Shown here one piece after another: positions 6,857 through 6,857 of a stretch of DNA of 6,857 nucleotides (position 1 is its first letter; every line of letters begins with the position of its first letter). Below the pieces are notes generated by a model that worked only from the letters and a program-made list of their open reading frames with translations, had not been told where the DNA came from and did not search any database. The DNA is from Acidobacteriota bacterium (lineage in GTDB: Bacteria; Acidobacteriota; Terriglobia; Acidiferrales; UBA7541). Where the stretch lies: positions 8,943 to 15,799 of the forward strand of contig PKXT01000250.1 in assembly GCA_003133505.1 (NCBI GenBank), given 5' to 3'. Position numbers and translations under genes: made by a program.

Positions 6857-6857
6857 G

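Overview
The window fits an Acidobacteriota-like (Terriglobia-type) diderm bacterium. This is inferred from protein style: BamA and OmpH/Skp indicate an outer membrane, and the large lipoprotein has tandem Ig-like repeats with a 'GxYTAP' motif plus YVTN beta-propellers, a combination common in soil Acidobacteria. No rRNA or other phylogenetic marker is present, so the assignment is tentative.

All recognisable genes lie on the minus strand; in transcription order they run from high to low coordinates. (1) 6026-6856: the C-terminal beta-barrel of an Omp85/BamA-family assembly protein, with its 5' part beyond the right edge. (2) 2608-5925: a complete 1105-residue predicted lipoprotein with two Ig-like domains, two IPT/TIG-like domains, a seven-blade YVTN/YncE-like propeller, a third IPT-like domain and a second seven-blade propeller. 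(3) 1844-2461: a complete OmpH/Skp-family periplasmic chaperone with a strong sigma-70-like promoter at 2513-2542 and its own Shine-Dalgarno. (4) 1788-1817: the intrinsic terminator of the skp gene. (5) 1-1785: a group II intron starting directly after the terminator T-tract, with about 408 nt of 5' ribozyme RNA followed by a maturase/reverse transcriptase ORF (1377 down to the left edge). The RT frame is open throughout but its stop, and intron domains V/VI, lie beyond position 1.

Functionally, BamA folds and inserts outer-membrane proteins and Skp chaperones unfolded ones across the periplasm; the two are neighbours in many diderms. Here a very large secreted propeller lipoprotein sits between them, which makes it a candidate surface or envelope protein tied to outer-membrane assembly, although adjacency alone does not prove this. 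The intron is a retroelement that appears to have used the skp terminator hairpin as its target, the habit of bacterial group IIC introns. Because it lies 3' of the terminator, it should disturb skp little.

No tRNA, rRNA, CRISPR array, IS terminal repeats or plus-strand gene could be supported. The non-coding stretches are the intron 5' RNA (1378-1785), the skp promoter region (2462-2607) and a 100-bp gap (5926-6025).
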